Of a stretch of DNA of 20,062 bases, positions 1 to 6,218 are shown piece after piece. The first letter of the stretch is position 1, and every line of letters starts with the position of its first letter. The position numbers were made by a program, and so were the translations under genes. The stretch is from CAIOJG01 sp964477455. GTDB taxonomy: Bacteria > Patescibacteriota > Patescibacteriia > Magasanikbacterales > GWA2-37-8. Where the stretch lies: the NCBI GenBank assembly GCA_964477455.1, contig CAYZHG010000070.1:1-20062 (forward strand), given 5' to 3'. A model generated the notes under the pieces. The model did no database searches, was not told the DNA's origin, and saw nothing but the letters and a program-made list of their open reading frames with translations.

Positions 1-77
1 AAAGACGCCAGACTTCTTTTCAAAGATTCTAGGCGATTATAAGTACATAAAGTAACAGTACATCCAGGTTGGGACAT
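1..77 (-). CDS. Family 2 glycosyltransferase, N-terminal fragment (cut by window edge)
   Basis: Reading the minus strand from the ATG at 77-75 gives 25 codons with no stop before the window edge. The peptide begins MSQPGCTVTLCTYNRLESLK, which is the typical first beta strand and nucleotide-sugar-binding start of GT2 (GT-A fold) glycosyltransferases, where a V-T/S-L/V-x-T-Y-N-R pattern is followed by a helix with L-x-x-S-L. The start lies three bases after the mutM stop codon, so the gene is probably the third member of the gdhA-mutM transcription unit. The substrate cannot be judged from this piece. The catalytic DxD region is outside the window. The short length limits certainty, but the motif is quite specific. 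Confidence 0.7.
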   Translation of the reverse strand, partial: MSQPGCTVTLCTYNRLESLKRSLAS

Positions 78-80
78 AAT

Positions 81-950
81 TTATTTTTGGCAATTTGCAC
101 AATAATGCGTCCCCCGCCCCGCATGTTTTATTTTTAAAATTGTGCCTTTACAACGTTTACACTTTTCGCCATCGCGACCATAAACATTCAGAAAATTTAT
201 ATGACTACCCGTATGGCCAGCACTATCGACGTAATTATTGAAAGTGGTGCCACGATTCTCAATTGCGACTCTCAGCACATCTTCGATACAATAAAATAAT
301 TTTTTGATTTCTAAACCAGACAAACTACCAACTTTCCTAGTTGGTAAAATTTTTGCACAAAAACAAACTTCATCCGCATAAATGTTACCGATTCCAGAAA
401 TTAGTTTTTGATTTAATAATAACGCCTTAATATTAATTTGGCGTTTTTTAAATAGTTTTTGAAAAGCTTCCAGAGTATAATCAGGCGTTAACGGCTCAAT
501 CCCAAAACTATGAATAACAATTTTTTCTTTTTCTTCTTTAGATACTAATTTCAAATACCCAAATCGACGCAAGTCATTAAAAAATAATTGACCGCCATCT
601 CCAAAAGTAAAAATTACGCGCGTAAACTTATTGGGCACAATCGTATCCATGGCGTTTTGACTATGACCGCCAGCAAGAATTTGTTTTTTATGACGATAGA
701 TTAGTTGCCCAGTCATTTTTAAATGTACCAAAAGATAAGCATATTTTCCTACTTTATCCAGAGCAAACATCAGAAGCTTACCCCGTCTTTCAATGTGTTT
801 GAAATTATTGACAATTAAAATTTTCAGAAAATCAGAAGATTTGTTGTGCACACTTTTAGCGGCCAGAATCTCAATACTTTTTATTTTTTCACCAGCAATC
901 TTTTTTTCTAGATCACGACGAATGGTTTCTACTTCTGGCAACTCCGGCAT
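81..950 (-). CDS. mutM: Formamidopyrimidine-DNA glycosylase (Fpg/MutM)
   Basis: This is a 289-residue base-excision repair enzyme that removes oxidised purines such as 8-oxoguanine and cleaves the abasic strand. The reading frame is open to 983, but the family invariably starts MPELPEVET, because the proline after the removed Met is the catalytic nucleophile; I therefore place the start at 950. Visible family signatures are PELPEVE at the N terminus, the RRGKLL loop with its conserved lysine, LKMTGQL, the helix-two-turn-helix with GIGNIYADE, and a C-terminal zinc finger of the form C-x2-C-x16-C-x2-C (CKRC...CANC). Length is normal for the family. It starts one base after the gdhA stop, so the two are surely cotranscribed. 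No separate promoter is visible. Confidence 0.96.
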   Translation of the reverse strand: MPELPEVETIRRDLEKKIAGEKIKSIEILAAKSVHNKSSDFLKILIVNNFKHIERRGKLLMFALDKVGKYAYLLVHLKMTGQLIYRHKKQILAGGHSQNAMDTIVPNKFTRVIFTFGDGGQLFFNDLRRFGYLKLVSKEEKEKIVIHSFGIEPLTPDYTLEAFQKLFKKRQINIKALLLNQKLISGIGNIYADEVCFCAKILPTRKVGSLSGLEIKKLFYCIEDVLRVAIENRGTTFNNYVDSAGHTGSHINFLNVYGRDGEKCKRCKGTILKIKHAGRGTHYCANCQK

Positions 951-951
951 A

Positions 952-2178
952 TTAGATTTTGATTTTATTTGCCACACGCTCAATTGCCTTCACAAATGCC
1001 GCCGCGCGCATAGTGATGTTGAATTTTTCTTTCGTTTCCCAAACCTCACCAAATGCTTGAACCATTAACGGTTCCAATTTAGCCAATACCTGTGCCTCAC
1101 TCCAACGTTCATTTTTGTTATTTTGTTCCCATTCAAAACAACTTACTGTTACCCCACCTGCATTTGCTAACACATCTGGTACGACAATAATATTGCGCCC
1201 AGCCAAAATTTCGTCTGCTTCTGGAGTAGTCGGACCATTGGCCATTTCGACCACGATTTTTGCTTTAATACTATTAGCATTTTCTATGGTGATTTGATTT
1301 TCCATCGCCGATGGTACCAAAATATCAGCATTAATTTCTAACAATTCATCATTAGAAATATTCTGTGCGTCAGGAAAATTAGACAAATAACCAGTTCGCT
1401 TCTTGTGTTCAAACACCGCTTCGATATTTAATCCACCTTCATTATATATACCTCCCTTGCTATCACTTATCGCCACGATTTTATAACCGTCGCTACTAAG
1501 TAGTTTGGCCATAAAACCACCAACATTGCCCATACCTTGAATGGCTACCTTAATTTCAGCTGGTTGTAAATTTAATTTCTTAGCCAATTCTCGCACTACA
1601 TACACTCCACCTTGAGCAGTCGCAGTTTCGCGTCCTTCACTACCACCATCGACAATAGCTTTACCCGTAATCACCCCTGGATCAGCATGCCCTACCAATT
1701 TTTCATATTCATCACGCATCCAGCCCATAATTTGTGGCGTAGTATACATGTCAGGGGCTGGGACATCTTTATCCGACCCAATCTCACGCCAAATTTTTTG
1801 AATATAACCACGCGACAATCTTTCCAATTCACCAACTGATAATTTTTTGGAATCAACAATTATTCCGCCTTTTCCTCCACCCATTGGAATATTCACTGTC
1901 GCACATTTTACCATCATCCAAAATGATAGCGCTTTTACTTCATCAAGTGAAACATTTTCATGATAGCGAATTCCGCCTTTATAGGGACCAAGTGCGCTGT
2001 TATATTGTGATCGAAAACCGGTAAAAACCTGAATTTCGCCACTATCCATTTTAACCGGCACAGAAACGGTCAAAACTCTATCTGGCTGTTTTAAAATTTC
2101 ATAAATATTTTTATCCAAATTCATGATTTTGGCCGCTTTTTCCAGCTGAATTAAAGCATTTTCAAAGGGATTTTGCAT
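952..2178 (-). CDS. gdhA: Glu/Leu/Phe/Val dehydrogenase, probably NAD(P)-glutamate dehydrogenase
   Basis: This 408-residue cytoplasmic enzyme interconverts glutamate and 2-oxoglutarate plus ammonia. The N-terminal dimerisation/substrate domain shows PYKGGIRYHENVSLDEV, the substrate-lysine segment PMGGGKGGI and the catalytic aspartate in KDVPAPDMYT. The C-terminal Rossmann domain carries GMGNVGG, the dinucleotide-binding turn, and ends in the usual NAGGVTVSCFEWEQN helix region. Length matches the roughly 410-420-residue hexameric class found in many bacteria and archaea. The choice between NAD and NADP cannot be made safely by eye. It is the first gene of a minus-strand unit with mutM and a GT2 gene, behind a promoter at 2220-2248. 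No Shine-Dalgarno sequence is visible upstream of the ATG. Confidence 0.95.
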   Translation of the reverse strand: MQNPFENALIQLEKAAKIMNLDKNIYEILKQPDRVLTVSVPVKMDSGEIQVFTGFRSQYNSALGPYKGGIRYHENVSLDEVKALSFWMMVKCATVNIPMGGGKGGIIVDSKKLSVGELERLSRGYIQKIWREIGSDKDVPAPDMYTTPQIMGWMRDEYEKLVGHADPGVITGKAIVDGGSEGRETATAQGGVYVVRELAKKLNLQPAEIKVAIQGMGNVGGFMAKLLSSDGYKIVAISDSKGGIYNEGGLNIEAVFEHKKRTGYLSNFPDAQNISNDELLEINADILVPSAMENQITIENANSIKAKIVVEMANGPTTPEADEILAGRNIIVVPDVLANAGGVTVSCFEWEQNNKNERWSEAQVLAKLEPLMVQAFGEVWETKEKFNITMRAAAFVKAIERVANKIKI

Positions 2179-2219
2179 ATATTTAATAACTAATAATAAA
2201 TAAGCTAAAACATATATTA

Positions 2220-2248
2220 ATCATACTCTATATGATATCCACCGTCAA
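2220..2248 (-). promoter_or_regulatory. Sigma-70-type promoter for gdhA-mutM
   Basis: On the minus strand TTGACG (2248-2243) is followed by exactly 17 bases and then TATGAT (2225-2220). Both hexamers match the consensus in five of six positions. The expected transcription start is near 2213, giving a leader of about 35 bases before the gdhA ATG. Confidence 0.65.
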
Positions 2249-2250
2249 AA

Positions 2251-2281
2251 TTAGCACAACTATACCCTAACAGTGTATAAT
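2251..2281 (+). promoter_or_regulatory. Possible promoter for the downstream membrane protein gene
   Basis: A perfect TATAAT stands at 2276-2281, 21 bases before the ATG at 2303. The best upstream hexamer is TTAGCA at 2251-2256 with a long spacer of 19 bases, so the -35 element is weak. It overlaps the divergent gdhA promoter region. Confidence 0.4.
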
Positions 2282-2302
2282 CAAATAAATTAATAAAAAA
2301 AT

Positions 2303-2995
2303 ATGTGCTTTAATCCTACTGTTTCTTTAACCACTGCGATAATCGAATGGTCTTTTGCAATTTTAATACCTTGGAAATATCCAAAAAATCGAGTGCGTTA
2401 TTTTTCAAGTATTTTGATGTTTTTTTTAGGTTTATATCAATTTACCGAGTTCATGTTTTGCAAAACCAACCAACCTGATCTTTGGATGCGACTTGGTTTT
2501 ATAGCGTACAGCTTATTACCAGCCATTGGACTACATTCCACTTTGCATTATTTTAAAATGAAAATAAATATTTTCTGGATTTATATAATTCCTGTTGTGT
2601 ATATTATTGGTGCTACAATGATCAATAACTTTGTGGTAGAGGGTAAATGTCACGATATCTTTGTCACTGCTCGTAATGTTTTTTCCAACGTAAATTCACC
2701 TTTTTCTTCTGTTCGATTTGGAATTTATGTTGCTTATTATTTTAGCTTTATCTTGGCCGCATGCATTATCAGTCTTCGAGCTTACATGAGAGAGAGAAAC
2801 CACAAAAAACAAAGAATTATACTTGCGTTTCCGACAGCAGTTTTTTTAATGTCCTTTCCTACATTTATTTTGATCGTTATATTTCCAGCCATAAATATTC
2901 AATTCCCTTCCATCCTCTGCCATTTCGGCTTACTACTCGCCCTCACCATCTTCCTCGGCGCCCGCTGGGAACATGAACTAAATTCAGAAAAATAA
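2303..2995 (+). CDS. Multi-pass membrane protein, resembles DUF6629
   Basis: This 230-residue protein has about seven hydrophobic segments separated by short loops (roughly residues 8-24, 34-52, 65-82, 90-110, 136-160, 172-192 and 200-220), so it should be an integral membrane protein. It begins MCFNPTVSLTTAIIEWSFAI. Proteins of the DUF6629 group, as I remember them, begin with a similar MCFSATASF segment followed by the same pattern of helices, which is why I suggest that family; no function is known for it. The invariant-looking Cys2 next to the initiator Met is notable. The gene stands alone on the plus strand and converges with a small minus-strand gene across a large palindrome. I see no signal peptide and no catalytic motif. 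Confidence 0.6.
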   Translation: MCFNPTVSLTTAIIEWSFAILIPWKYPKNRVRYFSSILMFFLGLYQFTEFMFCKTNQPDLWMRLGFIAYSLLPAIGLHSTLHYFKMKINIFWIYIIPVVYIIGATMINNFVVEGKCHDIFVTARNVFSNVNSPFSSVRFGIYVAYYFSFILAACIISLRAYMRERNHKKQRIILAFPTAVFLMSFPTFILIVIFPAINIQFPSILCHFGLLLALTIFLGARWEHELNSEK

Positions 2996-3003
2996 AATAA
3001 ATA

Positions 3004-3103
3004 AAAAATCAGCAAATAGTTACTTTGAGCGGGTTATGAGCCGAGGCTCATCCTTTCACCCTCGCGGGTGAAAAAAGCGAAAAGCAACTATTTGCTGATT
3101 TTT
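3004..3103. terminator. Large branched palindrome between convergent genes, probably a bidirectional terminator
   Basis: A perfect 18-base inverted repeat, AAAAATCAGCAAATAGTT (3004-3021) and its complement (3086-3103), encloses two further hairpins. The first is ATGAGCC/GGCTCAT (3036-3042 and 3045-3051). The second is TTTCACCC/GGGTGAAA (3054-3061 and 3066-3073) with loop TCGC. The outer stem can extend imperfectly at 3023-3030 with 3077-3084. A/T runs at the outer ends give a U-tract on both strands, so it can terminate both convergent genes. It is far larger and more branched than a usual terminator. Confidence 0.7.
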
Positions 3104-3118
3104 GTTTACAATATTTAT

Positions 3119-3505
3119 TTATTTTTTAATGGACTTAGTCACTTTCTTCATCTTCTTCGCCGTTTCTGCCACCGCCTTTGCCACCGCATCTTTTGCTGTT
3201 TTATTAATTTTATCTGAACCCGTATTCACCCATTCATTAGTTTTTTTTGCAATCACTTTTTGTAATAACCCTGAAGCACCATCGGTAACTAAAGTTAACA
3301 AGCCAGACATGTGTTCTACTTTACCACGAATATAATTAATAGCTTCAGTCAACGCTTGCAAACGAACCCTAAATTCTTCAACAATCTGATTAGCGTTACG
3401 CAACAACCTCATCAAGTAATAAAACATCCAACACAAGAAAAACGTAACCCACACAACACAAAATGAAATGACTAAATATAAAACATCTTTAGAATCTGTA
3501 AACAT
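3119..3505 (-). CDS. Small single-TM protein with coiled-coil/lysine-rich tail
   Basis: This 128-residue protein has one N-terminal hydrophobic segment (about residues 8-30, LYLVISFCVVWVTFFLCWMF region) and then an amphipathic helical stretch (about 35-75). The C-terminal half is rich in Lys, Ala and Thr (KTAKDAVAKAVAETAKKMKK). This layout resembles the DUF948/YtxH-like membrane-anchored helical proteins, but I do not recognise a specific family and assign no function. The start is well supported: GAGGG sits six bases upstream of the ATG, a clearer Shine-Dalgarno than most genes here have. It is monocistronic, with its own promoter upstream and the branched palindrome downstream. Confidence 0.7.
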   Translation of the reverse strand: MFTDSKDVLYLVISFCVVWVTFFLCWMFYYLMRLLRNANQIVEEFRVRLQALTEAINYIRGKVEHMSGLLTLVTDGASGLLQKVIAKKTNEWVNTGSDKINKTAKDAVAKAVAETAKKMKKVTKSIKK

Positions 3506-3534
3506 ATTTTCCCTCTTTTAAAAATTATAAATGT

Positions 3535-3563
3535 ATTATACCACATTTTTACTACACAACCAA
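3535..3563 (-). promoter_or_regulatory. Promoter for the small single-TM protein gene
   Basis: On the minus strand a perfect TATAAT (3540-3535) is preceded, after 17 bases, by TTGGTT (3563-3558). The -10 is strong and the -35 partial. The rest of 3564-3712 is AT-rich DNA with no gene or structure that I can support. Confidence 0.5.
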
Positions 3564-3712
3564 CTTAAAACCTGGACAAATTACCTAATTTTATTACTTT
3601 CAACATATTTTAATAATCCAAACTCAAAAATTTACAACTACAGAAAAAACATCTTTTGTAAATATAAAAACAAAAAAATTTATTTAAAGTTTCTGGCATT
3701 TATAAACAATGA

Positions 3713-3734
3713 GGACCAGCATCTCTGCTAGTCC
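3713..3734 (-). terminator. Hairpin downstream of the Hsp70-like gene
   Basis: The minus-strand RNA forms a nine-pair stem, GGACUAGCA with UGCUGGUCC, including one G-U pair and loop GAGA, about 22 bases after the Hsp70-like stop codon. The G-U pair is an A-C mismatch on the plus strand, so the structure belongs to the minus-strand transcript. The following sequence (CUCAUUGUUUAU) is only a poor U-tract, so termination may be weak. Confidence 0.45.
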
Positions 3735-3756
3735 ATCCACCTCCTTTGTAAAATTT

Positions 3757-5013
3757 TTAGAATTCAGTCCCCGCACTGAGGCCGAGTCCATAGGCCACAC
3801 TCGTGAACGCGTCTTGCTGTGCAAGCTTATCGCGACCGAATTTGGTCTCAAAGATACGACGAACGCACGGAATCTGGGACGTTCCACCCGCGAGAAAGAC
3901 CGTGTCAATCTGATCAATGGCAAGCCCAGATGCGACGATCGTGTCATCAACGCATCGTTCGATCTTTTCGAGGCTCGCGGCCGCGATCTGTTCGAATTGT
4001 ACGCGTTGAATTGTCTCGCTGATTGGATGTACTAATCCATCAAATCTGACCGTAGCCTCCTCGCAGGATGAGAGAAGGCACTTTGCTTCCTCAATACATC
4101 GAAACAGGAAATAGCCAGTATTGTCGTCGATCAACCTGTCAAGATTTTCAAGAGCCTGTCTATCGCTGGCTGTCTCCATCATGTCGAGGATCTGCGTACG
4201 GATCTTACGATCGCGCAGCATAGAGATCGTGTGCCAGTGGCGCAAGTTGTTAACAATACTCTCTGGCATCTCGCGACGATGCCCTAGGTTGTTGGTATAC
4301 TTGACGCCTCGTCCAAGACGATGCCCAACCCTCTCCCACATCAGAGCGGAATCAAAGGTGTCCCCACCGATGTAGACGCCGCCCAGCGAAAGAATGTCGT
4401 TTTTCCGATGAATACTCCGGTTTGCCCCGACGCGCATGACCGTGAAATCAGAGGTCCCACCACCGAAATCACCGACCAAAACGAAGCGAGACTGGTTGGG
4501 TGGCAACGAAGCTTCGAACAGCAGCGCAGCCGCAATTGGCTCATACTGGAAAGTTACCTCCTTGAATCCGGCACGAAGAGCCGCTTGCAAAAGTCGGTCT
4601 TGTGCCTGCTGATCCATCAGCTGATCTTCCGAGAAAACGACCGGTCGCCCAATCACCACTTTGTCAACTTCATTTCCTACCCGCAAAGCGTTTTGACGCA
4701 ATTGGGTCAGAAAGACAGTGACGAGTCCGACTGCATCATACTGACGCCCACCGACATTGGTAGTGGTAAACGACTGTGACGGCAAGAGAGTCTTGAACGA
4801 TCTCATAAACCGTCCGTCTGAAATGTCCTCCACGTATTGATCAATCGCCGATTGACCCGTAAAAATCCTACCCCCATTTGTGAAGAACAGAACCGACCTC
4901 ATCAACTCGGGATTCGAGCTAAAAGGATCAATTCCAATCATTCGCACACTGTTGCCAGTGTTCATGGATAGGGACGAATTGGTCGTTCCAAAATCCAGAC
5001 CATAAGTCGCCAT
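3757..5013 (-). CDS. Stand-alone Hsp70-like ATPase (YegD-type)
   Basis: This 418-residue protein is an actin/Hsp70-fold ATPase with no substrate-binding domain. Phosphate-1 is GLDFGTTNS (residues 5-13), the connect motif is around QYEPIAAALLFE, phosphate-2 is GDFGGGTSDF (181-190) and the adenosine motif is VFLAGGTSQIP (372-382). The size and the short tail after the adenosine motif fit the YegD-like group, whose role is not well defined (putative chaperone). The frame is open to 5046, but AGGAG lies five bases before the ATG at 5013 and the protein then starts MATYGLDFG as expected. Base composition is visibly richer in G+C, with many GCG, CGC and GAC codons, unlike all neighbours, which suggests recent horizontal acquisition. 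A decayed relative lies head-to-head at 5104-5283. Confidence 0.88.
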   Translation of the reverse strand: MATYGLDFGTTNSSLSMNTGNSVRMIGIDPFSSNPELMRSVLFFTNGGRIFTGQSAIDQYVEDISDGRFMRSFKTLLPSQSFTTTNVGGRQYDAVGLVTVFLTQLRQNALRVGNEVDKVVIGRPVVFSEDQLMDQQAQDRLLQAALRAGFKEVTFQYEPIAAALLFEASLPPNQSRFVLVGDFGGGTSDFTVMRVGANRSIHRKNDILSLGGVYIGGDTFDSALMWERVGHRLGRGVKYTNNLGHRREMPESIVNNLRHWHTISMLRDRKIRTQILDMMETASDRQALENLDRLIDDNTGYFLFRCIEEAKCLLSSCEEATVRFDGLVHPISETIQRVQFEQIAAASLEKIERCVDDTIVASGLAIDQIDTVFLAGGTSQIPCVRRIFETKFGRDKLAQQDAFTSVAYGLGLSAGTEF

Positions 5014-5051
5014 CTCTACTCCTATAAATGTACACACCATGTACAATATTT

Positions 5052-5080
5052 ACGATATACAAAAATAAGACTTTTGTCAA
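5052..5080 (-). promoter_or_regulatory. Promoter for the Hsp70-like gene
   Basis: On the minus strand a perfect TTGACA (5080-5075), a 17-base spacer and TATCGT (5057-5052). The predicted start near 5045 lies at the upstream ATG of the open frame, which supports the internal ATG at 5013 with its AGGAG as the real translation start. Confidence 0.5.
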
Positions 5081-5103
5081 TAATTTGCTTAACTTTTAAT
5101 TGG

Positions 5104-5283
5104 TTGGAAAAATTATTTAAAATCATACTGTCCAGTATTTGGTCATCTGGATTTTTTAATCTCATCACTTCTTTTAAAATTTACGGCGATATAATTACAA
5201 TCGGAAAGGAAAAGCTATACGAACAGGACGCTTTCATTAGCATCAGCCACAGACTGGATGTCAGTGTCTCAATGATTTTTTAA
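5104..5283 (+). pseudogene. Decayed C-terminal remnant of a second Hsp70-like gene
   Basis: The plus strand codes 59 residues that align with the last 71 residues of the Hsp70-like protein at 3757-5013. The first 16 (LEKLFKIILSSIWSSG against LEKIERCVDDTIVASG) align without gaps. So do the last 26, starting GKEKLYEQDAF against GRDKLAQQDAF, with 11 identities including the final Phe and stop position. Twelve residues are missing between them, including the FLAGG part of the adenosine site, so it cannot be a working ATPase. No upstream part of the gene is found. It is in opposite orientation to the intact gene, less GC-rich, and ends at 5281-5283 (TAA). The frame continues open to about 5074 without recognisable similarity. 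Confidence 0.72.
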
Positions 5284-5318
5284 AAACGAGCGATAAACAC
5301 TAACCAAAAAGATTTCAA

Positions 5319-5342
5319 AAGGCCAGCAGAAATGCTGACCTT
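5319..5342 (-). terminator. Intrinsic terminator of the helD-methyltransferase unit
   Basis: The minus-strand RNA pairs AAGGUCAGCA with UGCUGGCCUU through ten base pairs, one of them G-U, with a four-base loop UUUC. It is followed by UUGAAAUCUUUUUGG. It lies 26 bases after the methyltransferase stop. The G-U pair is a mismatch on the plus strand. Confidence 0.65.
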
Positions 5343-5367
5343 CAACTTATAATATTGATAACTAAAA

Positions 5368-6207
5368 TTATTTTCTTCGAATATATAAAGCCCGATATGG
5401 AAAATTTATTTTAGCAGCCATATAGTTACATGGCAAATCCATGAATGGAGTAAGTTTTTTATCCATCGTTATTTCAAGAATTTTCACTTCAAACCTATCC
5501 ATATCAATATTGTTTAATATCCGCCTTCTAAATGCCACAACATTATAAATTCTAGCAAAAAATCCCGATAGTTCTCTGCCGGGTAAAGTTGCGGTTTCAT
5601 CAAAAAGTTGATCAGCATCTTGATCAAAATGTTTATTAAATGATTCGTTATTAGTTACTTCTAAATAACGATCACCGATTAGCACCGGCACGATAACGCA
5701 CCTGCCGTTATTCGAAAGGAGCCGACAAATTTCCGCCACGAATTTAATATCCACATCTTCCTGAAAATGATCAAATGAATGGTGACTAGATATGCAGTCG
5801 ATACTCCTGTCCGGCAAATGGATACTATCCGCCGATGATTCAATTATTTCGGCCACACCTTTCATTTGTTTTTTTAATTCATCGGAAAAATGCAAATCGT
5901 GAAGAATTTTTCTTTTACAATCTATTTTGTGAACATAAGTAAAGCGCCCACCTGCTAAATCAGCATAGGTTTCATTTTTACCAATATTTAAAAGCTTGTA
6001 GGATGTATAAAGTTCAATTAACTTTTTACGATAAATATTACGATGTACTAAACGATAATCAGAAAAATTCAATTCTACCCACTCCTTAAAAGTCTTAAAA
6101 TTTAAATCATATAACTCAAGACTGCAGCTTATCCCTTTTTTCAACTCATCATTAGATGCATATGTAACTGCTTTATCTAAAATCAGGTTAGTTTTGTCGT
6201 TTATCAT
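5368..6207 (-). CDS. SAM-dependent methyltransferase, class I (type 11-like)
   Basis: This 279-residue protein is a probable Rossmann-fold methyltransferase. Motif I is YADLAGGRF (residues 81-89), a degenerate form of the usual D/E-x-G-x-G-x-G. Residues 127-148 (DSIHLPDRSIDCISSHHSFDHF) have the characteristic acidic, L-P-x-x-S-x-D pattern and an H-rich stretch after it, as in type 11 methyltransferases. A following strand has NNGRCVIVPV (166-175). The 80-residue N-terminal extension is helical and may help in substrate recognition. The substrate is unknown. It starts 11 bases after the stop of the HelD-like gene and ends 26 bases before a terminator, so the two form one transcription unit. 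No clear Shine-Dalgarno is visible before the ATG. Confidence 0.75.
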   Translation of the reverse strand: MINDKTNLILDKAVTYASNDELKKGISCSLELYDLNFKTFKEWVELNFSDYRLVHRNIYRKKLIELYTSYKLLNIGKNETYADLAGGRFTYVHKIDCKRKILHDLHFSDELKKQMKGVAEIIESSADSIHLPDRSIDCISSHHSFDHFQEDVDIKFVAEICRLLSNNGRCVIVPVLIGDRYLEVTNNESFNKHFDQDADQLFDETATLPGRELSGFFARIYNVVAFRRRILNNIDMDRFEVKILEITMDKKLTPFMDLPCNYMAAKINFPYRALYIRRK

Positions 6208-6218
6208 AACTCAATTGA

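Noticed and set aside
3004..3103. tRNA or tmRNA-like cloverleaf
   Set aside because: There is no TTC-G-A-A T-arm, no D-arm pattern and no CCA-proximal 7-pair acceptor geometry; the 18-pair closing stem does not fit a tRNA.
3531..3731. 66-codon plus-strand open frame in the gap before the Hsp70-like gene
   Set aside because: Asn/Lys/Tyr-rich translation typical of AT-rich noncoding DNA, no start signal, and it overlaps the promoter of the small TM protein and the Hsp70 hairpin. I also looked here for an N-terminal Hsp70 remnant and found none.
4321..4779. 152-codon plus-strand open frame inside the Hsp70-like gene
   Set aside because: It is antisense to a clear protein family, has no recognisable motif, and arises from the GC-rich codon pattern of the real gene.
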